Shown: in pieces, positions 11,100-22,801 of the stretch
Layout of the letters: every line of letters starts with the position of its first letter
How positions within the stretch are numbered: position 1 is the first letter of the stretch
NCBI GenBank assembly: GCA_950295325.1
Contig: OX485805.1
Span: forward strand, 20,635,501 to 20,699,500
DNA: 64,000 nucleotides
Reading direction: 5' to 3'
Source of the DNA: Polytrichum commune
Taxonomy: Eukaryota > Streptophyta > Polytrichopsida > Polytrichales > Polytrichaceae
Notes under the pieces: model-generated
Told to the model about the DNA's origin: nothing
The model's input: only the letters and a program-made list of their open reading frames with translations
Database searches by the model: none
Program-made: the position numbers and the translations under genes

Positions 11100-11800
11100 A
11101 TACCATGAGAATTAGATCTAATGACTATCACCCAAATTGTCATTGTGTAATCCAATAGAACATTACTTGCCAACATAGCTGCAAGATTTTTGGTCCATAA
11201 CATTCGTAGAATGTCCCGCATATGGCTAACACATGTGAGCCATCCAAGTTGCTCACTGTATAATTAAAGAAGCAAAATAATTGTTAGGAGTTAGATTAAT
11301 ATCGATTAGTCAACATTGTTCAATGGTTAGATAATATTTAAAGACTCGGGAGGTGCATGCGGATGAAGGCATCTACAGATGAAGACATGTACGGATAAAG
11401 ACGTTGAGCAGATGAAGGCGTATGCAAATGAAGACATGTGTGGATAAAGATGTTGAGCAGATGAAGACAAAGACCATTGGATTAAAAAGGCTGCAAATAA
11501 AGACCATTGAATTTAGATGTTTAGAAGAATGATAAGTAGTATAAAGTTGGCCGTAGATGCAAATTGTTAGATTTAGATACGGCTAGATTTGTGGCTAGTA
11601 GGCCTTATAGTTGGAAGGGGGTGGTCTGCAAAAGTTAATGCCGAACTCATTCTCAGTCTCTCGTTCGGTCAGGACACTCATTCTCTCCACCTTCATATAG
11701 ATAGCGGCGCTCCTTGTGGGCAATTCTTTTCATAGAATACTTACAAAATTAATGATGAATAAAAAATATTTGAAACCCTATTAATATTGATTGAAAGGGT
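11100..11800 (+). repeat. Possible 3' LTR or 3' flank of the gypsy relic
   Basis: The position after pol, a stretch with a short regulatory-looking segment (11590-11710) and AATAAA-like AT-rich sequence near 11755 would fit an LTR. No second copy is found 5' of pol, so this is weak. Confidence 0.25.
11362..11480 (+). repeat. 49-bp tandem repeat, about 2.3 units
   Basis: GATGAAGG starts at 11362 and 11411 and GATGAAGA at 11460, giving exact 49-bp spacing. Each unit also contains GATGAAGACATGT or AATGAAGACATGT and GGATAAAGA.GTTGAGCA. Confidence 0.8.
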
Positions 11801-11809
11801 TTGGAAACC

Positions 11810-13429
11810 ATGTTGGAGAACTATTGTGTGGATATGTGGTTGTTGGTTGTATTGTTGTTGGTTGTTAAGTGTTTTGCGGTGTTTGAGGCTCAGAGGCATG
11901 AGATAGAGATATAGTTAGTAGTTTGTCATAAATTTAGTGACTAAAGCTAGTCTTGATTGTAGTTTTGGTTTGGAGGGTGACAAAATGTCACTCATCTAAG
12001 TACTATTCCTTGGAAAGGTGGTTTCACCCTCATTTCTTCCAGCACTCGGCCAACCCAACCAAGGATGGTTGGTGTGGAAATTGAATGAAGTTAAGTACCT
12101 TGAGCCCCCCCCCCCTTTAAACATTGTAGTAATAAATACTAGGTATGATAGATGAATTCTAGATGAAATTATGATAATTTTGTTTGGATGAAGAGCGGTT
12201 TTGTGAGGGATAAAATGATGAACTTAGAGTGGTTACATAGACAAAAAAATTGATCGGATGAATGTGATGGATTTGGATGATTGAAGGAAATAAAAGGTCA
12301 TTTTTTAGAGGCACTAGAGTAGTCCACCCATCGGCCAATCTTGTCGGTTGTTATTTCAATTGAAGTAGCAATTGTCACCACATGTGTCCAACTATATGAT
12401 TGTGTATTATAATAAAATGCTATACGTTTCAATGAGGTATTTGATTTTTAAATAAAGTGTATGTCACCGTGGATATACAAATCCATCCAATGGAAGCTAG
12501 CTCATATTCCTGAACCCCAACCTTTTGTGCAAAGATACATCATGCCCAGATAACATGGTAAACCTCATGAGTAATGTTATGCAGTTATAGCTGAAAGAAC
12601 TTTTACCTCATTAGCTACAATCATTTTTCAAGGGTGCACTCTATGACATGGATGGATGCATATTGACCTCGATGAAGATTTTGTAAATTTTATTTGTAAT
12701 AGGTGATTTATAATGAAGCACACTACAAACTTATTTGCACCTTAGAACACTAAGGGTGGTGCAAAAAACTTTGTTTGACAATGCCAATTTTCTATATATT
12801 GTATCACAATTGAATTACTTTACATATTCTACATATAATGGTTTTATTTCACACACATTACATGTCCATGATGACACATGTAAAATGGGTCACGTCAAAT
12901 AGATTAAAATTATTAAAATTAGCATGCTCATTCTAGACACCTCAATATATAAATTGGTCTACTCAAATGACACGAGGTTCAAGTTTTATGGGGTGTTGAG
13001 ACATTTGGTGTCAAACATGTGTTTGATAAATTGTGTTACCCATGTTGTTTGGGACCATAATTTTTACTAATGTATGCATTAGTGAAAAGAAAGGTCCAAA
13101 ACAACTACTTGGTTAGATCAACATTGGACGCCAAATCTATACGTAGTCCAGATTTGGGGGGCGGGGAGCAAATTTGGATTTATTTCTTAACTTACATGAA
13201 TGTGAGCCCATTGTTTCATAACAATTTGAATTGGACATGTTAATTTACAAAACATTTGTTTGAAACCATGTTTTTGAGAGTCGAGAACATGTTTTCTAGT
13301 AGTGATGTTCAATGTACCTAATTGACGAGAGTGGTGTTTTTGTGACTAGGGCGGATGATTCTAAAATGATTACTCTTTGCAATTAGCCCACTTTTCCAAG
13401 ATATGAACCATGCGATTATTACGAGATGG
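11810..13429. other. No gene recognised
   Basis: AT-rich sequence with short open frames only. It contains a C-run near 12106-12115. Nothing assignable. Confidence 0.5.
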
Positions 13430-13715
13430 TTAGCAAATCTAAATCAAGGCTATAGGTTTCTTATAATGTTTAAGACTCATATGAGTATCTTATTTATTAT
13501 CAAAGTGAATATTCTTGTGCTCCTTAATTGGTTGAATGGTCCCTCCAACTATGTTAACTAGTGAGCCTAGAACGGTTATCATATTTTGAGCATGCAATCC
13601 CATCACCTTCTAACACATGTCTTCTTGGTATTTATTCTCGGAGCCACACCAAACCAAATACCACTTGAATATAGGTGTTCAACTCAAGACGAGAAATCAA
13701 ATTACGCACGTCTAC
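13430..13715 (+). repeat. Dispersed repeat family C, copy 1
   Basis: It shares with 17690-17895 and 48430-48705 the series TCAAAGTGA-type, GTTATCATATTTTGAGCATG-type, CACACCAAACCA-type, GAATATAGGTGTTC-type, and a final AAGTAAC or AAATCAAATTACG segment, in the same order and spacing. No coding match. Confidence 0.6.
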
Positions 13716-15554
13716 GTTAAGGTATAAAATCGGAAATGGTGCAAATAAGTTGATTCAAGCAACAATTATTTTGGTTGATGGATGATTTCTTCCCTACGTT
13801 TACCCTACCTAAGCCATTCATCCACAATCAAAATAATTATAAACATCAAGCTAACATGGATATCTACACATAGACACACGAGTCATGTAATTTGTAGAAA
13901 TGTGTAAGAATATGTCAAAGTGGGAAGTGGCATGTTCTTGTTGTATTCGGAGCTCATGTGAGAGGGCATTCACTTCAATCAATGGTTGCCACTTCAATGC
14001 AAACTTTGCATGCACATCAAAGATGTTCAAAGATGATGTTCATGTAGAAATGGCCATTGTGCTCACATCAACTGTTCAATTTAATATTTAGACACCCTCA
14101 AAGTTCTAAGAAAAATCTTTGCATATATGTGGTTTAAAATATGGGACAATTTACATACTCCAAATGCAAGGTGGCTAGCCTATTGTGATTTGCACATTTT
14201 GGCATGACGATTTGTGGAGATGCTCAACTATCAAGTTGTTCCCATCCAGTGGATTACACAAGCCTCTTTTGTCATTTCCCATGTAAATTTGATAAGTCAA
14301 AGGTCTTTTTGGAAGAATAAGACATGACAGTTTCTCTTGCATCACTTCCTTCAATTGTTATAATCTACAACCCTACGGGTTATTCAAACTTATTTTTTTC
14401 CATCGCTATAGCTCATCTCCCATGTTTCAAGATCCTATGGACAAATCCCATTTTACCTCAAAAAGTGTCCATGAAAATACCACAACCAAGATTGAGTGAA
14501 ATGCACTTAAAACAACCCTTTCACCGGCTCAAGAAGTCAAGGGCTACGTACTAAAACTATTTTCTTCCAAGCCTTTCATTCGAGCCCAAGAATTTGGGAA
14601 AGAATGAGGGAAAGGCGAAAGGTGGGTACGCGGACGACCTCCAAATTTGGAAGGTGAAGAACATGGCAAGTGGATTCCTCAATTCCTTCACCTCTAGCCC
14701 GGTTGATGGCCTTGCTGTCACCCAACACGAACCGCCCCCAAAAATATCCAATATATATCATCTACCGAGTTCGAGGCCAAAAGGCCAACTAGAGCTTGGT
14801 GGTCACCATAAACCCAAAAATATAGTATTGAGCAAATTTTAATGGAACATTCTAGAAGCAACTATCATTTATGACACCCTTTTGTTCACCCACAAAGGGT
14901 TCATAACATTGCTCAACAGGAAGAAATTGTTATGTGGGGTCAACTGTGATGTTTGAATCTTACCTTGAGATTTTGCAATTTCAAACTGAATATGGGCACG
15001 CACAGCAGTACCAAACCCAATCTGGATGAACACATCTCATCTACGAAAGGAATGTTATGCCCAATGTGAGATGGTATTCTTTTTCGAATGAGTGGAGGGA
15101 TAAAGTTTGATCTTTTATTGTTTGCCATGTCATTTAATCATGTGAATCATGGGGAGGAAGAGTCACTTGAGGGTAAATGTGAATCAACATGTGGACAATT
15201 TGCTTTTTGTCGAGTAGGAAAAATGAATTCCATATAGGTTAGTTACCGCAACCCTGAAATGCTTGAAGAATGAAAGGTGTTTTTGTCACACACACAAGAG
15301 AACAACATTCTGCAAAATGATTTCGCTTTTGCACTTGAGACATGTAATATGCTAATTATATCATAACATTGGTACCTTTTTTGGGGGGGTTTTCTAACTT
15401 ATGCTAAATTTTGTTAGCATGGAAAAGCATGTTACATTGTTTGTGGTATTTTGTGTCATTGAGTACTTGAAATTATACACTACAATAATTGTTTGTTGCA
15501 GATTTCATTTTGTACCAAGGTAGAACATGTTGTTTGGACCTCACAAAGAGGGAG
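13716..15554. other. No gene recognised
   Basis: Short ORFs only (63-82 residues), without recognisable motifs. Nothing assignable. Confidence 0.45.
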
Positions 15555-15720
15555 GGGAATTGTGCATGCAAGCGTACCTCTCATCCATCCACCATAAAAA
15601 AATTGACCCCCTATAGGTATGTGGCCAATTCATCTTAATTGACTTGGACTAGACTAGTTTGGGGTCTTAACATTGATTATGATGTCAACTAAGAAGAAGA
15701 AGAAGAAGAAGAAGAAGATC
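15555..15720 (-). repeat. Dispersed repeat family D, copy 1, followed by (AAG)n
   Basis: Plus-strand order is CCTCTCATCCATCCACC, GACCCCCTATAGGTATGTGG, CCAATTCATCTTAA, GGGGTCTTAAC. It matches copies at 27.3, 42.9 and 60.2 kb in the same orientation and 48.1 kb in the opposite one. An (AAG)n run lies at about 15688-15717. Confidence 0.6.
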
Positions 15721-16216
15721 ACTGCACTAAATAGTCATGCTATTGTGGGTGAAAAATGAACATGGAAACAATTAGCATGGGCCACACTAATTTTATAGTC
15801 AAGGTGGAATTAACAAGGGTTCAAGACCCCCGGTCTTCCCCAAGTCTTTATGAAAACTTCTGACCAACACATTGAATATTAATTATAGGACAAAAGTAAC
15901 ACAACTAAAATAGTCACCCGCATTAATTTTCTAGAAAAAGTAATTACTGTGACCCACATTATTTCTCACTACAAAAAGTAGCATGGGTTCTAGAAAAATC
16001 ACTATGGCCCACGATAATAAGACTATTTGGTGTAGTTAGGGGTGGTGTGTGGATTATGTTTCAAGATCCTCACATTACATCACAATCCATGTTGCAAAAA
16101 CCTTATGAAAATGACCGCCATTACGGCCACTGGAAATACAAATGTCGGTTTCTCACAACTCTTGATGGTTAATAAATAAAGGTAATTGCCGTATCCAGCT
16201 CGTCCTGATTGTTTAA

Positions 16217-16482
16217 GGCCCTTGACATTGACATGATGTGCTGGAATTTGCATCATGCCTACCTCTTGGAAGTGGGCCTAACATAAATTTTGACAACCAT
16301 GAAACATTATCCATAGTCTATCATATAGGAATCCATTCAAACTTTACATCCACGATAGTTTCTTTGGGCCGCCTTCACCTTCTAATGTGAAAGTCAACTT
16401 GGACAGTCTCAGCCTTTTCGTCCAATGAGAGATCCTAAAATGCAATGGTCAGGGGCCTTTAGTCTCATGTGTGAAGTGGCGC
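16217..16482 (+). mobile_element. Degenerate PIF/Harbinger-like MITE copy
   Basis: The right end (AGTCTCATGTGTGAAGTGGC) is the reverse complement of the start of the copy at 47991. Its middle shares the GGAATCCATTCAAACTTTACATCCA segment with the copies at 19.7-25.3 kb. TAA follows the right end. The left end is uncertain. Confidence 0.5.
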
Positions 16483-16573
16483 TAAAGTCAATTTTACTTC
16501 ATTGCACTTGACAAGTGGTTAAGTTTATATGTTGGATGGATGAGAGGCACACATGCTCATTCGTATACAATAA

Positions 16574-16998
16574 GGGCCACCAAGAATTCGGCCTCTCGAC
16601 CCTTCACACTAACGCCAAAGTCCAAAGGTCGTCGTAATTTAAAATGCTTATTTTTTAATGAAGGCGACGGACTCTCGACGGAAGTTTGGATCAGACAGGA
16701 ATGGAAATCCAAACTATGGTCGAGAGGCCGTCGATTTTTTTCATTTAAAAAATCAATCATTGGCAAGATCTTGGCCGTTAGATTGGAGGGGTTGTTTTGA
16801 GCAAGGAATAAAGTAGGATGCTCCTTTGGGTTTGGACTTTGGGCTTGGCTTTTGGAGGCTTCACATTATGCCTGGCTAAAGGCTCCAATTCCTATACTTT
16901 ATTGGCTATTTTCAACCCATTCCTTTGGACTCTCAACAAAGGTTGGCCATTCAACCCCACAACCTCTCAACTTGGACGGTCATAGTGTGAAGCGGCCC
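16574..16998 (+). mobile_element. Candidate 425-bp element with GGGCC ends and TAA flanks, internally foldback
   Basis: TAA lies immediately outside both ends (16571-16573 and 16999-17001). The termini read GGGCCAC and, reverse complemented, GGGCCGC. Inside, GGCCTCTCGACC near 16586 is inverted near 16719, and arms with GGCGACGG / CCGTCGA and a poly-A/T part face each other at 16640-16760. The long inverted-repeat ORFs here are by-products of this symmetry. Confidence 0.45.
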
Positions 16999-16999
16999 T

Positions 17000-17689
17000 A
17001 ATTCCCTCTCTCCGAACAAGACATGTCCATATCGCATGGCAGCTCGATTCCCGGGATGTCTACCATTAGGTTGTTACATACATACATACATACATACAGA
17101 GTGTTGATCTTATAAGTGCAGACCAATGATTTTGAATGAAATATTTTACTATTATGCCATGGTTTTTGTGGATAGAATAGCCACAAATAACGCTAGAATC
17201 ATACAAATTGGATTAGATCGCCAACTTCTGGATACATGCGTATACATTTGGATGCAATTTTATATAATCACCCATCTATGGCTTCGTCACTTCAATAATT
17301 GCAGCCAGCGCTCCTCCTGGCCTTCAAAACTCGGAATCTTAAAGCCACTGGGGCAGGCTACACTAGCTAGCTAGCTACCAGAAAGGAGGCGATCCCCCAC
17401 ATAAAACATGGTACATGCCTTAATAAGTACGGTATCCTAGCCTCCCCCACTAACTGCCTGCCTCCACATGGGCCTCGCTCTATGTATCGGGCCACGTTAT
17501 TATATATAACCTAACCCCATTCAACAGCATGTTAACTCCCCACTTCCTGCCACCTCCCGCCGGAAAGGTCTTAAAACGGTTACCTCGTCCCGACTTTACT
17601 AGCCTACGAAACCACACGATTAGTACAACAAGTCGGTCGGACGGTGGCCAACTACGGATCAAGGATGGCCACTTTCGAAGGTCATAGGA
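17000..17689. other. No gene recognised; (CATA)n near 17075
   Basis: Short tetranucleotide repeat ACATACATACATACATAC at about 17076-17098 and CTAGCTAGCTAG near 17365-17377. Small ORFs have no motifs. Confidence 0.45.
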
Positions 17690-17895
17690 ACACCATATTC
17701 GTTTTCAAAGTGACCATTCTTGTGTTCATGAAATGGTCGTACATGTCTCTCCTCCAGTTATGTTGATTGTTGGAAGTTAGAGCAGTTATCATATTTGGAG
17801 CACATGTGTCTTTTTGGTCTTCGTTCTTGGATCCACACCTAACCACATACCATTAGAATATAGGTTTTCGACTAACACAAGTAACATAATTATGA
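17690..17895 (+). repeat. Dispersed repeat family C, copy 2
   Basis: Same motif order as 13430-13715: TTTTCAAAGTGACCATTCTTG, AGCAGTTATCATATTTGGAG, CACACCTAACCACATACCA, GAATATAGGTTTTCGACT, then AGTAACATAATTA. Confidence 0.6.
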
Positions 17896-18767
17896 TTGTG
17901 GTTATGATTTTTTTTTAAATAATCAAACTTGATGATTCGTAACCATGGTTCTTAGAAAGTCAAAATCCAGTCGGATTACCTTTTTTTTAAACCGCCGGCT
18001 CTTAGGGCCACTTTATACACGGCCTGGGGCCGGCCGGAGCACCGGCCCGATTAAGGCCTCAATCGGGACGCACTTTATGAACTTTTTTCCGGCCCAACCT
18101 TGTCGCATGTAAAGTGGTGAGGCCCGATTCTAGGGCCCGATGGTCTTGAGGGTTAAGTTTCATGGAACTTACCGTGTCAATGCCTGGTGCTCTTGAGCAT
18201 TAGTTACACGGCTTTTACTATGGGGGATGATCTCTATAGGCTTATGGTTAGGGGGTCAACCTTGGGTCCCATTAGACTATATCGAGCCCTTTGAATCTAA
18301 TTCCGGTGTCAAAATGCTCATATAAATTCACCTACCATGTACAATGGAATAACCGATGTACCCGGTAACAAAAAAAAACCCAGAGTTGCAATGATACAAT
18401 ATTCAATATAGAGTAATCTATGTTTGTAGATATTAATTGGCTTCGTTCCGTTCGGGAACATGACGACATTGAGCATATATTTTGGTGTGGGTTACTGATT
18501 GTAAGTAGGCATTGTGCCAACATTGTTGTCGTGCTTTTTATTATTCAAGCTACATAAATTTATAGACTTAATCAAGCTTTCTAAAGCCTCAATTAACTTT
18601 CTCTTTATAGATAAGAGATTTTATTTAAAAAATAATAATTCTAACCATAGTATAAGCTTACATTATTGTTGGATCTAAGTGCGTGTAAACTTTTGAGCAT
18701 GGTTCCACTTGGAAACTATCTTTGGCTTATTTTTGGAATGTGTTTGTTATGGTTAAAATTGTGGAGT

Positions 18768-19035
18768 CACTACACTAAACATGATATTTAGTGTGAGATA
18801 CTATAAATATGATCACTAGACTAAATATCACTAACCCTATGAAAGTAAGTAACATTAAATGTAAAATCAAACACTAAATATCATCCATGGTAATATGTGA
18901 AAGTTACATGCACGAATTTAGTGTTAGGAAGGATATGAAAAAAAATTAACAATGAGAAAAAGAGAAGGGACATGGTAGTAGGGAAGGTGGTGGCGCATTT
19001 ATGTCTAACACTAATTCTATGAAAAAATAATTAAG
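18768..19035 (-). mobile_element. Truncated copy of the ACTACACTAAAT MITE, nested
   Basis: Starts CACTACACTAAACATGATAT and then follows the reverse complement of 50836-51172 closely (CCTATGAAAGTAAGTAACAT, TACATGCACGAATTTAGTGT, GCATTTATGTCTAACACTAA). Similarity stops near 19035, so its other end is missing. Confidence 0.75.
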
Positions 19036-19152
19036 GGGAAGGTGGAAGGTGAGAAGGGGAAGGTGCAAGGGAGAGTAGTAAGGAGGAGAGGAAATGCTTT
19101 TACCCCTCTTATTGATTGACGGACAAGATTGGAACAATCCAACGGAGGAGCC

Positions 19153-19222
19153 CCATCCGGCCCTAGATGGGAGTTCGGGACGAGGAAAAGCTCGTCCCGA
19201 AATCTCATCTAGGGCCCGATGG
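19153..19222. repeat. Long hairpin: 32-bp arms, 6-nt loop
   Basis: Arm 19153-19184 and arm 19191-19222 are reverse complements with about three mismatches. The inner 11 bp (TTCGGGACGAG) are perfect and the loop is GAAAAG. It lies inside the 18005-19393 element. Confidence 0.85.
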
Positions 19223-19677
19223 TTTGGCGCCAAAATTGTGCCACCTAAGACGCCACATGGGATAGGTGAGTGTTCGGGCCGGCCCCAAGTATAAAGCCCT
19301 TGGGCCCGATTTGATGAAATCGAGCGATCCTATTGGTTCAAATTTTGAGAGTTCCGGCTGGCCCTCAATCCGGCCCCAAGTATAAAGTGGCCCTTAGCCA
19401 GCTCTTTCGTGAAAACCGCCAGATTTTTCAAATAGTTGAGATTGGAGATTCTTTTTTTTATTGTGAAAACTCTCAAAACCTCCGGAACTGGAGGTTCTTT
19501 ACTTCTAATTTGTCTTCCAAAATTGGAACCAGAGGTTGGTAACCAAATCAAATACCCGCCCAACATTGGTCTATACCTCATAAGAATTCAAAGGTTGTAT
19601 TTTCCCGGGAAGGAAGGCAAAATCGGTCGACCGGCATATGAGCATTGCCATGGTGCTCTCTAAACTAGTGATGTTAA

Positions 19678-20080
19678 GGGCCACTTCACACACGAGCCAA
19701 GAGCCGTGACCATGAAATCGTGAGAGCCCAAAAGAAAGTGTCCAAAGGCCGTCCTAAGACACCTCCAAAATCATGTAGTGTGGTCGTAGACCCTCAAGTG
19801 CAATGTGAGGTCTTATGTGAGGGCCCTCAACCAAATGCTACTTCAGTGAATTTCTCTTCATGTGAGTCCTCAAACACCATAAAATAGAATAATTCAACGG
19901 TTGTAAGCGTTCGGAGTGCGATGGTCTCCCAATGGTTTTGTGTTAGGCCTACCTCCAAGAGGTGATTTTTGAAAATAGTCCAAGTGACCATGAAGCATGA
20001 TCCATTTGATGCCATGTAGGAATCCATGTAGACTTTACATCCATCATGCATTCATCTACTCCGTTGGTCCCTCAAGCATA
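19678..20080 (+). mobile_element. PIF/Harbinger-like MITE, copy 1 (right end missing)
   Basis: Begins GGGCCACTTCACACACGAG after TTAA, continues with CCAAGAGCCGTGACCATGAA and runs parallel to the copies at 20827, 21477 and 24832 until about 20080. The ~100-bp right end with the inverted terminus is lost. Confidence 0.8.
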
Positions 20081-20826
20081 CTTCGGTTGTTCAATAGAGA
20101 GAGGTTGAAGTCATGTTGCAATGCGGTAGCATAAATCTTACATGCTACATCAAGGAGAATGTTTGGCTAGTATTTGGCATAAGTTTACATTCCTCACCTT
20201 TGTGGAGCATGGCCATGAATTGTTCTATGACACTTCTTTGAAAGAGTGTTTTCTGCAAAGGTTCAAGCTCCATCTTGAGGAAGTCGATTTGCAAGAACGA
20301 GCAATAGGTGTTAAAGAATTTTACTGTGGAAATTCTTCCGTGCATCCAAGCCCAGTGCTTTGTTGTTTGCCATCAACAGAACTTGCTTGTCCTTGTAGAT
20401 CAATACGTTTTCAAATGTTTATAATATGTCTTTTCACAAAATTCAAAGTTAATATATTATCTCAAATTACTTTCACTTAAACAGGTGCAAGGAGCAAGAG
20501 TTGTCCACTTCACCGTGCTTGCACCCCTCTAGCTTCACTATTAATAAGAGAAGAGTATATATTTGCTCCTTATCTCGTCCTTTTGATGCCATTTTGATTA
20601 CGGAAGCGGTAAACCAAATAAGTAAAGCCACGATTGCTAGAGGTCAGATTGTGGGTATCCTTTTTTCCTCGGTCGTCATCTTGGAGATGTTTAAGTGTGC
20701 CGTAGGTTTGGAGATAAATTGGAACAAAGGTGTGGCGTGTTGGTTTGGAATGGGTTAGCAACCGGATTGGTTGGCTTAGTATAAGTGGCAATGGGCTCCA
20801 AGTGGTGAAGATTTCCAAGCTTCTTA

Positions 20827-21327
20827 GGGCCACTTCACACGAGCCAAGAGCCGTGACCATGAGATTGTGAGAGCCCAAACGAAAGCGTCCAACGGCCGTC
20901 CCAACACACCTCCAATATCATGGAGTGTGGTCACAGACCCTCGAGTGTAGTGTGAAGTCATGTGTGGCCGGGCCCTCAACGAAATGTTATTTCAATGAAT
21001 TTTTATCCATGCGGGTCCTCACACATGATACAATAGTATAAATCAGTGGTTGTGAGTGTTCGGAGTGCCATGGTTCTCCTGGTTTTGTGTTGGGTCTACC
21101 TCCAAGAGGTGGTTTTTGAAAAGAGTCCAAGTGACCATGAAACGTGATCCATTGGATGCCGTGTAGGAATCCATGTAGACTTTACATCCATCTTGCATTC
21201 ACATACTCCGTTGGTCCCTCAAGCGTAGTGTGAAGTAGCGAACTTGGACCGGCTCCGTGTTTTCCACCAATGAGAGTGCTTGAAGTGTAATGATCACGGG
21301 CTCTCAGTCTCGTGTGTGAAGTGGCCC
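20827..21327 (+). mobile_element. PIF/Harbinger-like MITE, copy 2 (501 bp)
   Basis: Left terminus GGGCCACTTCACACGAG (a 2-bp CA shorter than its sisters); right terminus CTCGTGTGTGAAGTGGCCC. Left flank TTA, right flank CTA. There is no coding capacity. The copy is complete and close in sequence to copies 3 and 4. Confidence 0.85.
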
Positions 21328-21476
21328 CTAATAGGCTTGTAAAATGTTGAGTTTTCTAGGTTAAAGCTAGGTTGTCACTTGCCAGATTGCATTTTGTTAT
21401 CATCAAACATGTGTTTCTTTTCCTCCTTATGCTACCTCATCACAATGTGGGTTGGCTCCAAAGGTGTGTTAACTAA

Positions 21477-21983
21477 GGGCCACTTCACACACGAGCCAAG
21501 AGCCGTGACCATGAAATTGTAAGAGCCCAAAAGAAAGTGTCCCAAGGCCGTCCCAACACACCTCCAAAACCATGTAATGTGGGTCACGCACCGTCAAGTG
21601 TAGTGTGAAGTCATATGTGACCAAGCCCTCAATCAAATTCTATTTGAATGAATTTCTATTCATGCGGGTCTTAACACATGATAAAATAGAATAAACCAAT
21701 GATTGAGAGCGTTCGGAGTGCCATGGTCTCCCGGTTCTGTGTTAGGCCTCCCTCCAAGAGGTGGTTTTTAAAAATAATCCAAGTGACCATGACACATGAT
21801 CCACTTGATGCCATGTAGGAATCCACGTGGACTTCACATCCACCTTGCATTCACATACTCACTCCCTTGGCGCCTCGAGCATAGTGTGAAGTAGCGAACT
21901 TGGACCGGCTCCACCTTTTCCTCCAACGAGAGTGCTTGAAGTGTAATGGTCACGGGCTCTCAGTCTCGTGTGTGGAGTGGTCC
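21477..21983 (+). mobile_element. PIF/Harbinger-like MITE, copy 3 (507 bp)
   Basis: GGGCCACTTCACACACGAG at the left is mirrored by CTCGTGTGTGGAGTGGTCC at the right. Flanks are TAA and TTA. It lies only 150 bp from copy 2, in the same orientation. Confidence 0.85.
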
Positions 21984-22036
21984 TTAGTATGTTCCATGAG
22001 TCAACAGGCAAGTGACTGGTCTTTATTGTTGCACAA

Positions 22037-22290
22037 TCAATGTCCGGGGAGATTTTCAGGCATAACCGGTCAAAATCCTAGTGTTTCCAAGTCCAACCGA
22101 TTCCATGTTGTGATCTTTTGGAGTCTCTTCATCACTTGAGGTAGCTAGGTATCTTGCATATAAAGGTTTCCTATAAAACGATAATGTAAAATTTCTGAAA
22201 TCTTGGACTTCAACTGGTCCATCTGTACGTAGGTAATTAAGCCATTGGTTCTCCCTTCCTTTCATTGTTGCCGCAAACCATGTCCCTTTT
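22037..22290 (+). repeat. Dispersed repeat family A, copy 2
   Basis: CAATGTCCGGGGAGATTTTC, GGCATAACCGGTCAAAATCC, TCCAAGTCCAACCGATTCCA and a later CTTGGACTTCAACTGG and GGTTCTCCC match the family in order. The exact right end is unclear. Confidence 0.6.
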
Positions 22291-22299
22291 AACCATTCT

Positions 22300-22742
22300 T
22301 TTAACCAATGTTTGGTAGTTAAAAGCTTTGCCGGTGTATATATGTGGCCGTCCGGGTGATCATGCATGGCATTGCTTGAGGACTAGCTCCCTCCTCAGCA
22401 ATTGAACGCGCCCAATAATGTCTTGCCCCCTCGTTGTCCTTGAGGCCCTTTCCCGCTCGGGTCCTTAAACCGCTCACTAGACCTATCCAAACAAGAGGTA
22501 CATTATAGCTTCCAACCTCAAATTTCTATGTAATCATGATGTACATTTTTGGGGTGAGTGGTTTTGGGTACCCCTATGAGTTCTCCTTCCAAAATTCATA
22601 ACTAATTCAATATTAATCCAAAATTAATTATTTCAATTGGTCCAATTTCCAATGTACTTTGCACATCTTCCAAGATTGATTCCCCCTTGATAACTCCCCA
22701 ATGAACATGCCAATCTGAAATTCGAGCAGGAAAGGGCCCCTC

Positions 22743-22801
<59 letters not shown>

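Larger units (their letters stand above)
18005..19393. mobile_element. 1389-bp PIF/Harbinger-like non-autonomous element
   Basis: The ends are GGGCCACTTTATAC (18005-18018) and its exact reverse complement (19380-19393), each followed inward by a GGGGCCGG block. TTA flanks both sides (18002-18004, 19394-19396), the TWA duplication typical of PIF/Harbinger. There is no transposase ORF. It contains a truncated copy of the MITE seen complete at 50836-51172 and a strong hairpin at 19153-19222. Confidence 0.75.

Noticed and set aside
16540-16800. Overlapping opposed ORFs of 86 and 69 residues as genes
   Set aside because: They sit on the inverted arms of the 16574-16998 element and mirror each other.
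20142-20480. 112-residue ORF between MITE copies
   Set aside because: Composition and codon use look random and no motif is recognised. It starts just after a truncated MITE.
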